Below are positions 1 to 7,405 of a stretch of DNA of 9,911 nt, piece by piece. This DNA is from Fimbriimonadaceae bacterium. GTDB lineage: Bacteria > Armatimonadota > Fimbriimonadia > Fimbriimonadales > Fimbriimonadaceae. Position 1 is the first letter of the stretch. Each line of letters opens with the position of its first letter. Location of the stretch: contig CANFJD010000079.1 in the NCBI GenBank assembly GCA_947447315.1, forward strand, positions 1 through 9,911, in the 5' to 3' direction. The notes beneath the pieces are model-generated. The model ran no database searches. It had not been told where the DNA came from and worked only from the letters and a program-made list of their open reading frames with translations. The position numbers and the translations under genes were made by a program.

Positions 1-462
1 CTGATGATGTTGCTGATGACCGCGGTTATGGTGTTCTTCTTTTGGTGGCAGCAAAATCGAGATTTCTCGGCTGTCCCTGACCTGCTGAAAGCTCCCGTGA
101 TGTACTTCATCCAGATGAGCCTGCTAGCCGCGGTTGCCGTGTTCTTCTCGACCTTTGTCGCTCCGCTGGTGAACTTCTTCCTCAGTGGCGGCTTGTACCT
201 GCTGGGATCGCTGTTCAACCCGTTCTTCCAGACGCTGCAGGAAAGCGCGCAGACGCCGCCGGTCGCCAAGGCATTCGCTTGGGTTATCAACACCGCTCTG
301 CCGAACTTTGCCAACTACAACATTCAGAACCCGATCATCAATCCGGGCCAGACGATTGCAAACGAGGGAGCCTATTACTTCCAAGTTACGGTCTACGGCA
401 TTCTCTACATCGGCATCCTGCTGGTAGCTGGAATCTGGGTTTTTGACCGCCGCGAAGTGTAA
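1..462 (+). CDS. ABC-2-type transporter permease, C-terminal part (5' truncated)
   Basis: The reading frame is open from the window edge and ends at TAA 460-462, so the N-terminus is missing and the first ATG in frame need not be the start. The visible 150 or so residues are strongly hydrophobic. One membrane segment lies at about nt 4-48, one or two at about nt 91-230, then a polar/extracytoplasmic stretch rich in Asn and Pro, and a last helix at about nt 379-446 ending in FDRREV. A final helix running into a short basic tail of the type (F)xRRE/D is typical of ABC-2 permeases, which form the membrane channel of exporters. No ATPase is visible and it would have to lie upstream. The gene sits 15 bases before the TPR-like gene and is probably co-transcribed with it. 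The family call rests on topology and tail only, and the substrate is unknown. Confidence 0.6.
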   Translation: MMMLLMTAVMVFFFWWQQNRDFSAVPDLLKAPVMYFIQMSLLAAVAVFFSTFVAPLVNFFLSGGLYLLGSLFNPFFQTLQESAQTPPVAKAFAWVINTALPNFANYNIQNPIINPGQTIANEGAYYFQVTVYGILYIGILLVAGIWVFDRREV

Positions 463-465
463 GCC

Positions 466-471
466 GAGGAG
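466..471 (+). promoter_or_regulatory. Ribosome binding site (GAGGAG) of the TPR-like gene
   Basis: GAGGAG lies six bases before the ATG at 478, just after the permease stop. It is one of the few good Shine-Dalgarno matches in the window and it supports 478 over the second in-frame ATG at 484, which would leave a spacing of 12. Confidence 0.7.
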
Positions 472-477
472 AAAACC

Positions 478-1878
478 ATGAACATGAAGAACAATACGTC
501 CGCCCTCAAGCCCATCTTGATTGGGGTGGCGGCTGCGTGCTTCGCCGGTCAGGCGTTTCTCCAGAGTCAATTCATCTTCCCTAAGTGGAAGCAAGACTTC
601 AGCCCAGGCCGCGGCAAAATGGTCGCGAACGGTCTCTCGCCCGATCAAATGCTCTTCGCCCTCACCGGGTTTCGAGAAATGGTCGCGGGAATTCTGTGGG
701 TCCGTGCCGACAGCTTTTTTGACAGCGGCAACTACGACGCGATCCTGCCGATCATTCGGTTGGTCACGATCCTAGACCCCCGTCAAATCGATGTCTATGC
801 GACGGGCATGTGGCACATCGGCTACAACTTTACGGATGAAGAGCAACGGTCCGACCGTCGCTACATTCCTAGCGCGCTGGCGCTCGGAAAAGAAGGCTGC
901 CGCAGCAATCCCGAAACCTACGAAATGTTTTTCGAGACGGGATGGATGTGGTACCACAAGATCGACGATGACTATGGCAATGCCGTAAAGTGGTTCGAAG
1001 AGGCGCAACAACGCCCCGATATGCTTCCGGCCCGTAAAAACCTGCTGTCAAACGCCTACGAGCGAAACGGTCAGGTCGATAAGTCTCTCGATACGCTGTT
1101 CCGCCTGTACGATTCGGCTCGCAAGACGTTCGGTGAAGATAAGTCCGTTTTTGGCAACCGTCAAAACCGCGACACTCTGGAACGCAAACTCGATACGACC
1201 TTGGTCCGAATGGGCCAGCGCGGTTGGTTTGCCAGTAAGGATGGCCGTCCGTTAACGGGTTACGATGTCAATCCTCCGTTTGACGTGAACTTTAGCTGCA
1301 AGGTGTCGGTCGTAGACCGTCGCGTCTTGAAGTTTGAAGGAACATGGGGCGTTAAGCCGGTCGGTACGCGTATTCGTGCCGTACTTAAGGACGCCGACTA
1401 TCCGAATGCGGAACCCGCGGGAATGATGTGGGACAGTTCGAACGACGTAAACCTAGATCCGCCGCGCGACAAGACCTTCATGCAAGAGCAGTTGTTCGTC
1501 AAGAACACACGCTTCAACAAAAAGGTTGACATGAGTAAGGACCCCACCATGTACCCGTTCTCGGGCGAAAAGTATGTGCTGGAGCTTTACTACAACGCGC
1601 GCAGTGCTCCGCCCCACATCCAAGATAAATTTGGCTGGAACGGCGAGGGTATGACCGATAAGAACTGGCTGAACACCGAGATTCGATCCGGTCAGCGGGT
1701 CATCTACGCGACTCTACCGATCACGAAGGACATGATCCTCCGGCGAGGGGAGTGGCGAGATAAGGTCCCGGTTGTGAAGACCTCTAACTTCAAGGAAGAT
1801 ACTTCTAAGAGTTACAACAGCGGAGACAGCTTCGTTATTGATCTCCCTGCTCTGCGGTCAGACGACAAGAAGCAGTAA
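478..1878 (+). CDS. Membrane-anchored TPR-like protein of unknown function
   Basis: This is a 466-residue protein. Residues 1-11 are polar/basic and are followed by a hydrophobic helix at about 12-29, probably a signal anchor or uncertain signal peptide. Cys21 is not in a proper lipobox because position -3 is Ala. Residues about 64-215 are helical with TPR-like spacing: an FREMVAGILWVRAD segment, LDPRQIDVYATGMWHIGYNF, and the paired helices NPETYEMFFETGWMWY and NAVKWFEEAQ, then LLSNAYERNGQVDKSLDTL. The C-terminal half (about 255-440) has no heptads or TPR spacing and looks like a beta-rich domain with many aromatic and charged residues. It follows an ABC-2 permease by 15 bases and ends in a strong terminator, so the two probably form the end of an exporter operon. 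It could be a periplasmic-side accessory of that transporter. I do not recognise a named family and give no function. Confidence 0.75.
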   Translation: MNMKNNTSALKPILIGVAAACFAGQAFLQSQFIFPKWKQDFSPGRGKMVANGLSPDQMLFALTGFREMVAGILWVRADSFFDSGNYDAILPIIRLVTILDPRQIDVYATGMWHIGYNFTDEEQRSDRRYIPSALALGKEGCRSNPETYEMFFETGWMWYHKIDDDYGNAVKWFEEAQQRPDMLPARKNLLSNAYERNGQVDKSLDTLFRLYDSARKTFGEDKSVFGNRQNRDTLERKLDTTLVRMGQRGWFASKDGRPLTGYDVNPPFDVNFSCKVSVVDRRVLKFEGTWGVKPVGTRIRAVLKDADYPNAEPAGMMWDSSNDVNLDPPRDKTFMQEQLFVKNTRFNKKVDMSKDPTMYPFSGEKYVLELYYNARSAPPHIQDKFGWNGEGMTDKNWLNTEIRSGQRVIYATLPITKDMILRRGEWRDKVPVVKTSNFKEDTSKSYNSGDSFVIDLPALRSDDKKQ

Positions 1879-1895
1879 TTCGACTGATTCTAAAT

Positions 1896-1928
1896 GCCCC
1901 GCTTGCAAAGCAAGCGGGGCTATTTTTT
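1896..1928 (+). terminator. Rho-independent terminator after the permease/TPR operon
   Basis: A perfect 11-bp stem (GCCCCGCTTGC, 1896-1906, with GCAAGCGGGGC, 1910-1920) closes a three-base AAA loop. It is followed by TA and then six T (1923-1928). It starts 17 bases after the TAA of the TPR-like gene. The T-tract lies only on the + side, so it acts on the + strand transcript. Confidence 0.95.
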
Positions 1929-2028
1929 ATTAACTTTTTGGTCCTGTAGTTAAGGTTTGGTCTTCATTTCGGTTCGTTATCGTTCACTTAATCTCCGGGC
2001 GGAATGATGCGGCTGGGTTTATTCCCGC

Positions 2029-2940
2029 ATGATCTTTATGAAACGCTCCAACCGCGCGTTCGCGCAGGCATTTACTCTCATCGAACTCCTGGTCGTCATC
2101 GCGATCATCGCCATCCTGGCGGCTATTCTCTTCCCGGTCTTTGCGCAGGCGAAGGTTGCCGCTAAGAAAGCTTCGTCGGTGTCCAACGTTAAGCAAATTG
2201 GCTTGTCGCACTTTCTCTATATGGGTGACTACGATGACACCTACGTCACATCCTGGGCTCGGGGATTCCCCGGTGACGCTAACTTCTGGGTTCAACCGTA
2301 CATGAAGAACCTCCAGATTCTGATGGAGCCAAACAAGACCATCACCACCGCTGCCGTCGCCAGCGTGTGCCAGAACGATGACTACCTCGGTAGCTACGAA
2401 ATGCAGCCGGGGGGACGCGACAATCCAACGGGTGAAAACTTCGTGTGGGGCTACGGAATCAATAAAGGCGCGTTTTGGATGGATGGCACCGGTGTTCAAA
2501 ATGAAGGATTCACGCCCGACAACAAGGGGCAGCAGATCCAGACCACCATCGGTGGTAAGAATGTCACGGTAACGGTTTGGAGCGGTCACCGCGGACGCAG
2601 CGCCACATCCGTTGTTTCTCCCGCTGCCACATTCTTCATGGGTACGTCGGCCGAACTACCCCGCATGAGCATCCAGTTAGAGGCGCAAACCCCCCTCGAC
2701 TTTCCGGGACTCAGCAACGATCAGAAGAATTCGGCCTGTTTCCGCGCCAGCCACGCCGGAATGCCGTATGCTGGAGGTAACACGTTCACCTTCTGCGATG
2801 GGCACGCCAAGTTCGAAAAGTACAACGCAACCCCAATTGCGGACGGCTCTCTTCCAATGGTGACCAGCAATCCTTGCCGATACAACGCGGATCACGATCC
2901 AAGCGAAAACTACCAGAACTGCCAAAACGGCTGGCGGTAA
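2029..2940 (+). CDS. Type IV pilin-like prepilin (DUF1559/H-X-DG style major pilin-like protein)
   Basis: This is a 303-residue protein with a class III (type IV) prepilin leader. A short basic leader ends in AFAQA, then FTLIELLVV begins the mature helix, with Glu at mature position 5 and a hydrophobic run to about residue 36. Position -1 of the cleavage site is Ala, not the usual Gly. The following LFPVFAQAK, KQIGL and YMGDYDD segments match the N-terminal pattern of Armatimonadota/Planctomycete pilin-like proteins. The C-terminus carries His242 and Asp257-Gly258-His259 in a variant of the H-X-DG motif (14 residues between His and DG). Such proteins are processed by a PilD-type peptidase and exposed on the surface in pili or pseudopili. 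The start is unresolved. ATG 2029 and ATG 2038 are in frame and neither has a clear Shine-Dalgarno site, but 2038 gives the more usual leader (MKRSNRAFAQA). The gene stands alone between a terminator and a convergent gene. Confidence 0.9.
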   Translation: MIFMKRSNRAFAQAFTLIELLVVIAIIAILAAILFPVFAQAKVAAKKASSVSNVKQIGLSHFLYMGDYDDTYVTSWARGFPGDANFWVQPYMKNLQILMEPNKTITTAAVASVCQNDDYLGSYEMQPGGRDNPTGENFVWGYGINKGAFWMDGTGVQNEGFTPDNKGQQIQTTIGGKNVTVTVWSGHRGRSATSVVSPAATFFMGTSAELPRMSIQLEAQTPLDFPGLSNDQKNSACFRASHAGMPYAGGNTFTFCDGHAKFEKYNATPIADGSLPMVTSNPCRYNADHDPSENYQNCQNGWR

Positions 2941-2953
2941 TACCGGAGGATAC

Positions 2954-2983
2954 GATATGTCCCCGAAAATTCGGGGACATATC
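2954..2983. terminator. Perfect inverted repeat between convergent genes, likely bidirectional terminator
   Basis: GATATGTCCCCGAA (2954-2967) and TTCGGGGACATATC (2970-2983) are perfect reverse complements around two A residues, giving a 14-bp palindrome-like hairpin with a CCCCG/CGGGG core. It starts 13 bases past the pilin stop and lies 10 bases past the end of the convergent peptidase gene. There is no T-tract on either side, so it may act as a factor-assisted or U-poor terminator or a 3'-end stabiliser. Its position suits both flanking genes. Confidence 0.65.
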
Positions 2984-2993
2984 AGAATCGCAA

Positions 2994-5852
2994 TTAGCCT
3001 TTTCTAGCGGGCAGAACCTCGGTTCCCATCGTTCGACCCTTGTCTACCGCCGGCAATCCTTTTTCCATCCAAGTTGGCATAGGGGCTCCCTTCAGGAAGT
3101 GGTCGAAGAATTGGCTCAGCCGAATCGACAAGTCTTTTCGGTTCTTGCGCTGCACCAGGTTGTGATCTTCGTCGTTATAAACCACCATCCAGGCTGGCTT
3201 GCCTAAGCGTCGGAGTCCCGTGAACAGCTCAATTCCTTGCGTGTGTGGCACGGCGCCATCCTTATCGTTGGACATGATCATCAGCGGGGTTTTCACCTTC
3301 GGCAGATGAAACAGCGGCGAATTCTCAAGGTACTGCAGCGTACTGTCCCATGGCGTTCCCCCAATTCGACTCTGTTGCCGCTCGTACTGGAACTGGCGAA
3401 CCAAGCCGGATCCGTAGCGGATTCCGCCGTACGCGCTGAACATGTTACTAACGGGAGCTCCGGCTTCGGCCGCCGCAAACATATCGGTTTCCGTCACCAA
3501 GTAGGCCACTTGGTAGCCACCCCAGCTCTGGCCCTGAATTCCCAATTTCTTGGGATCGGCATACCCGCGCGACACGACTTCGTTGACTCCCGAAACAATC
3601 GCACTCACGGCGCTTTCCCCGGGATAGCCAATCTTATACGGAATATCTGGCACGAATACCAGGTATCCCTGACTCACAAACAGAGCGATGTTGATCGTAC
3701 TCGCGCTCGGCGCCGGGAATACGTGGTTATGCAGGGTATCGCTATTGCGCTCATAGAAATACGTAATCATCGGATACTTCTTGGCGTAATCGAAGTTTTC
3801 CGGCTTGTACAGAATGCCTTGCAACGGCACCCCGTCTGCGCTTCGCCAGTTAATGAGTTCACTCTTGGCCCAAATGTAATCCTTCTGCTGAGGATTCGTC
3901 TCGGTTACCTTGGTTGGTTTTTCAAACTTAGCGTTGGTCAACCAGAATTCCGGATACTCGTCCGTATCCCCTTGTCGATACGCGTACACTTCCGCATTCT
4001 TAGCCTTGGTGAGCCCTAAATACGCCTTCGGGCCAGCGATCATCGTTTGAAGCTTTCCGTCTACCGAGTGATAAATCGCCGCGTCCTTCGTCTGTTCGTC
4101 CAGTCCCGTAAGCCAAAGGTCGTTCAATTTGATCGTGTTCGGGTTATCGGAATCAAGGGCCAGGTCACGATAAGTCCGATTCTGCTCCCGTCCGAAAGTA
4201 ATGCGCTTGGCCTTCATCTGGTTCAAATCCAGCGACCAGATATCGTATCGATCTAGAACGTACGCTATATTCTCGTCGGCCGACCAACCGGCGACCCCGT
4301 AGCTAGAAACCGCATCGGGATGGTCATCTAGCTCGTCAAAAAGCGAGACGTTGAAGAGGGAAGTCACGTCTTTGGCCTCGCCGTTAGACGGGTTCACAAC
4401 TTTCATCGACTTCGCAAATCCGTCGAAAACCACCACTCGCTTGCCGGTCGGACTCACTGCCACTTGCCCGCGCAATCGCATTGCAATCTGGATCTGCTTC
4501 TGCGTGTTCAGGTCACGAAGGTAGATGTCTTCGTAATCTCCGTCCCAGCTGGCAAGCTGCTCGTAAGGATCACTGTCGCGAATGATCGCGAGCGATCCGT
4601 CGCCCTTGTTCGTAACCTGGACCGACGGGAATCGTGGAGTTTCCAGCAACGTCTGGTTGCCGGTGGTCAGATCCCGCCGAACGTCGAAACTGCGTTCGCG
4701 GTCCGCTTTCTGCTCCAAGAGTTGTTGGGGCTGAAGCTTGCCGTCCTTATAGTTCCAAATGTCGACGCTCACTTTTTCGTCATCCGGTACCTCCTTGTCT
4801 TCCACGGGCTTCGGTGCCACCGGGTAGCTCAAATACTTACCGCTATCAGAAAACGAAAACCCACCAAAATCGGTCGTGGCAAACCCGTAATCGTTCTTTG
4901 GCACTTCAATCTTGGCGGCTTTCCCACCCTGGTACAAGTAATAGCTCGGAGCTGGCTTCTTGGCGGCGTAGTCGTCCTTATCGGTAGAGAAAACCAGGGC
5001 CGTACCGGGCTTATTCCATGTCAAACGAGTGTAGTGGCCCAGTCCCGTGACAACTGGCGTAGATTTGCAGGTGGCTGCGTCCAAGATGGCAACGCCATCT
5101 CCCTTTCCATCGGTCGTGGATAGTGAGAGCGCAAACTGCTTGGAGTTTGTCGTCGGAGTCGCGGAAACCACATTCTCAATCTTAGTTTCGGCCCCGGTTG
5201 CTAAGTTTCGGAGAACCAAAGTCTGCCCGGCCTTATGGTCAGATTTCTTCTTAACCTCGTCTTTCTTGGCCGGAGTCTTAACCTCCGCTGCGGCCGCCGC
5301 TGCCGGTGGCTTTGGTTCCGCTGGCTTGGTTTCCCCCGGTTTACTGTCCGTCGTCTTCGGAACTTCCTTTGCTGGTTCTGGCTTGTACAGGAAGAAATCA
5401 GATCCTTCGGCCCCCAACTGCCACTGAGCCACCCGCTCAATCACGGTGGTCTTCTGCGCTGCCAAGTCAACGATCACCAGATTGTTCTTCGGTTGATCGT
5501 CGGGCTTCACCTTGTCTCGACGCGCCTTGCGTGCGTCCAAAAACGGCGGCACTTGCGTCGCTAGCAGATAACGACTATCCGCTGTGAACTGCCAAGTCGA
5601 TACCCGAGGGAGCGAGATCGTTTTCCCGTCCGAAACGGTCCGAATCTCTCCCACAGAGTCGCCTTCTTGGGGGCGATAAACGTAGGCAAAGTACTTGCCA
5701 TCGTTGCTAAACGCCGTGTTGGTCAGCGAGCGCCAACTATCGTAAACGGAGTGATCCAGCGGCTTTTTGTCGGCTGCCAAGGAGGGCAAACCGACAAAGG
5801 AGGAGACAAAAAGGCACGAAATCGCGAAGGAACGCACCAACGAACCCGACAT
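2994..5852 (-). CDS. Secreted S9 family (prolyl oligopeptidase-type) serine peptidase
   Basis: This is a 952-residue protein, long for S9 enzymes (usually about 650-750) but close to the large S9 group common in Bacteroidota. Residues 1-26 form a Sec signal peptide (Arg7, hydrophobic core, cleavage after PSLA), so it is exported. Residues about 30-650 are repeats of WD/beta-propeller type that would gate the active site. They include a Pro/Ala/Lys/Glu-rich low-complexity insert at about 157-206. The alpha/beta-hydrolase domain begins near residue 660. The catalytic triad is visible: Ser776 in GQSWGG, Asp865 in DKDGAVP and His897 in NDEDHNLV. It hydrolyses oligopeptides, often after proline, but the specificity cannot be read here. 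It is 48 bp downstream of the semialdehyde dehydrogenase gene on the same strand, so it may be the last gene of the hydroxyproline operon. No good Shine-Dalgarno site precedes its ATG. Confidence 0.9.
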   Translation of the reverse strand: MSGSLVRSFAISCLFVSSFVGLPSLAADKKPLDHSVYDSWRSLTNTAFSNDGKYFAYVYRPQEGDSVGEIRTVSDGKTISLPRVSTWQFTADSRYLLATQVPPFLDARKARRDKVKPDDQPKNNLVIVDLAAQKTTVIERVAQWQLGAEGSDFFLYKPEPAKEVPKTTDSKPGETKPAEPKPPAAAAAAEVKTPAKKDEVKKKSDHKAGQTLVLRNLATGAETKIENVVSATPTTNSKQFALSLSTTDGKGDGVAILDAATCKSTPVVTGLGHYTRLTWNKPGTALVFSTDKDDYAAKKPAPSYYLYQGGKAAKIEVPKNDYGFATTDFGGFSFSDSGKYLSYPVAPKPVEDKEVPDDEKVSVDIWNYKDGKLQPQQLLEQKADRERSFDVRRDLTTGNQTLLETPRFPSVQVTNKGDGSLAIIRDSDPYEQLASWDGDYEDIYLRDLNTQKQIQIAMRLRGQVAVSPTGKRVVVFDGFAKSMKVVNPSNGEAKDVTSLFNVSLFDELDDHPDAVSSYGVAGWSADENIAYVLDRYDIWSLDLNQMKAKRITFGREQNRTYRDLALDSDNPNTIKLNDLWLTGLDEQTKDAAIYHSVDGKLQTMIAGPKAYLGLTKAKNAEVYAYRQGDTDEYPEFWLTNAKFEKPTKVTETNPQQKDYIWAKSELINWRSADGVPLQGILYKPENFDYAKKYPMITYFYERNSDTLHNHVFPAPSASTINIALFVSQGYLVFVPDIPYKIGYPGESAVSAIVSGVNEVVSRGYADPKKLGIQGQSWGGYQVAYLVTETDMFAAAEAGAPVSNMFSAYGGIRYGSGLVRQFQYERQQSRIGGTPWDSTLQYLENSPLFHLPKVKTPLMIMSNDKDGAVPHTQGIELFTGLRRLGKPAWMVVYNDEDHNLVQRKNRKDLSIRLSQFFDHFLKGAPMPTWMEKGLPAVDKGRTMGTEVLPARKG

Positions 5853-5873
5853 AGAGAAAACTTACCCGCCCAG

Positions 5874-5895
5874 CCGACGGATTAATTCCCGTCGG
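5874..5895 (-). promoter_or_regulatory. Hairpin in the dehydrogenase-peptidase intergenic gap
   Basis: CCGACGG (5874-5880) and CCGTCGG (5889-5895) are exact reverse complements with an eight-base AT-rich loop. On the - strand this stem begins five bases after the dehydrogenase stop and ends 21 bases before the peptidase ATG. No U-tract follows, so it is more likely a weak attenuator or an mRNA-processing/stabilising stem than a full terminator. Confidence 0.4.
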
Positions 5896-5900
5896 TGTCC

Positions 5901-7391
5901 TTAAAGCGATAAATCGAGTCCAGCCGGAGCGTTCTGAATGGCTAGCGGTCTGAGGAAGCGGAAAATTGCCTGGGTGCCCACACTGGTGAAACGGCTATCT
6001 GTTGTTGCCGGATAGGGTCCCCCGTGTTGCATCGCATGCCCAACTTCAACTCCCGTTGGAAAACCATTGAACACCAACCGTCCAACCTTGCGTCCTAATG
6101 CGACGGCCAACGGAGAGGCAATCGCAGAATCCGCATCGGCAAGATGAATCGTTCCCGTTAGCTGACCATCCAATGCGGCAACCACCGCCATTAATTCATC
6201 CGCATCCGCCGCCGTCACGGCAATTGCCGCCGGACCGAAGCATTCCTCACGCAATTCCGCATGATCGATGAATTCCCGCGCCGATGTGGCAAACAAGCTG
6301 GGAGATTGTGGTTCCGTACGATGAGTCATACCGGTCACCTTCTCCGCAATCTGGTCCGCAACCGCGTTGAAGTTGGCGGAGATACCCGACGACAGCATGG
6401 TCCCGATGGGAGCCGCATCTAACCTCGCTGCAACATCAGCTTGGAACGCAGAAAACTCTGGCGAGTCGATGCCGATCACGACGCCTGGGTTCGTGCAAAA
6501 CTGGCCAACGCCCATCAGCAGCGATTCGGCGTATCCCGCGGCCAGCGTCTCGCCGCGTTCCCCTAGCGCGCCTGGCAACACGAACAGGGGGTTAACACTG
6601 CCCATTTCGGCAAAAACCGGAATGGGTTGCGACCGCCGGTTCGCCAGATCAAACAGCGCTCGACCGGCCCGGTGAGACCCCGTAAAGGCAACCGCCTTCA
6701 GTCCTGGCTGCTCTACTAATTTCGTCCCAACTTCTACGGAGCCGTGGAGCAGGCTGAACCAACGTGGGTCCGTTCCCGTGCGGTCCATGGCTCGGTAAAT
6801 GGCCTGAGCCACCAATTCGCTGGTGCCCGGGTGAAGCGGATGTGCCTTCACCACCACCGGACACCCAGCCGCCAGCGCACTCGCCGTATCTCCCCCGGCA
6901 ACGGAAAATGCCAAAGGAAAATTGCTGGCCCCAAATACTGCTACGGGGCCGATCGGAACCAACCGGCGTCGTATTTCGGGGCGAGGAGCGGGCTGCCGCT
7001 CGGGCAAGGCCACATCGACAATCTCATCCTGTGCGAATCCGTCCCGAAGGCTGGTGGCAAACAACCGCAATTGGCTGGTAGTCCTTCCGCGTTCACCATT
7101 TAACCGGCCCGCCGGCAGTGCCGTTTCCTGACCGGCAATTTCTGTTAAATCGTCGCCAATAGCTTCAATTTCGTCCGCAATCGCATCCAGCAGGTCGGCT
7201 CGTTGCGGAGCCGAGAGGGCTGGCGCATGCCCCGCAGCGAAGACTGCCGCGTGAATCTCTTCCGGGGTTGCTTCGGCGTATCGGGTTTCCATGGGTTCAC
7301 CTGTCGTGGCGTTGAGACCGAAGAAGTATTCGGTTCCGCGGGTTGAGGGTGACCCAGCAATGTAATTTGCCCCAGATAGATTCGATTTCAC
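5901..7391 (-). CDS. hypH: Alpha-ketoglutarate semialdehyde dehydrogenase (2,5-dioxovalerate dehydrogenase), aldehyde dehydrogenase family
   Basis: It oxidises 2,5-dioxopentanoate to 2-oxoglutarate with NAD(P)+, the last step of hydroxyproline breakdown (also used in sugar-acid pathways). The protein has 496 residues, near the usual 500-525. Key residues are all present: Asn157 in GASNFPLAFS, Lys182 in VVVKAHP (cofactor phosphate region), the FTGSHRAG glycine turn, general base Glu262 in AEMGSVNP and nucleophile Cys299 in GQFCTNPG. The GASNFPLAFSVAGGDTASAL and AEMGSVNP signatures point to the KGSADH group rather than generic aldehyde dehydrogenases. The start is GTG at 7391. It keeps the family's NYIAG N-terminal strand, whereas the next ATG (codon 34, METRYAEA) would cut it off. 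It starts 14 bases after the oxidase stop, so the genes are an operon. The gene name follows Sinorhizobium-style naming and is by pathway role. Confidence 0.88.
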   Translation of the reverse strand: MKSNLSGANYIAGSPSTRGTEYFFGLNATTGEPMETRYAEATPEEIHAAVFAAGHAPALSAPQRADLLDAIADEIEAIGDDLTEIAGQETALPAGRLNGERGRTTSQLRLFATSLRDGFAQDEIVDVALPERQPAPRPEIRRRLVPIGPVAVFGASNFPLAFSVAGGDTASALAAGCPVVVKAHPLHPGTSELVAQAIYRAMDRTGTDPRWFSLLHGSVEVGTKLVEQPGLKAVAFTGSHRAGRALFDLANRRSQPIPVFAEMGSVNPLFVLPGALGERGETLAAGYAESLLMGVGQFCTNPGVVIGIDSPEFSAFQADVAARLDAAPIGTMLSSGISANFNAVADQIAEKVTGMTHRTEPQSPSLFATSAREFIDHAELREECFGPAAIAVTAADADELMAVVAALDGQLTGTIHLADADSAIASPLAVALGRKVGRLVFNGFPTGVEVGHAMQHGGPYPATTDSRFTSVGTQAIFRFLRPLAIQNAPAGLDLSL

Positions 7392-7405
7392 CGCTGGATT
7401 ATGCG

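Noticed and set aside
124..648. 174-codon frame on the - strand opposite the permease and TPR gene
   Set aside because: It is antisense to two better supported genes, spans their junction, is rich in Arg/Glu shadow-type residues and has no recognisable motif or ribosome site.
1931..2028. Possible promoter for the pilin gene in the short gap after the terminator
   Set aside because: The gap is AT-richer than the genes, but I could not find a convincing -35/-10 pair with proper spacing, so none is annotated.
1984..2589. 201-codon - strand frame opposite the pilin gene
   Set aside because: The + strand frame has an unmistakable prepilin leader and H-X-DG end. The antisense product has no recognisable motif.
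3237..4019. 260-codon + strand frame inside the S9 peptidase gene
   Set aside because: It is antisense to the catalytic domain whose triad and motifs are clear on the - strand. The translated product has no family features.
4464..5123. 219-codon + strand frame inside the S9 peptidase gene
   Set aside because: It is a shadow of the propeller-coding region on the opposite strand, with no start signal or domain pattern.
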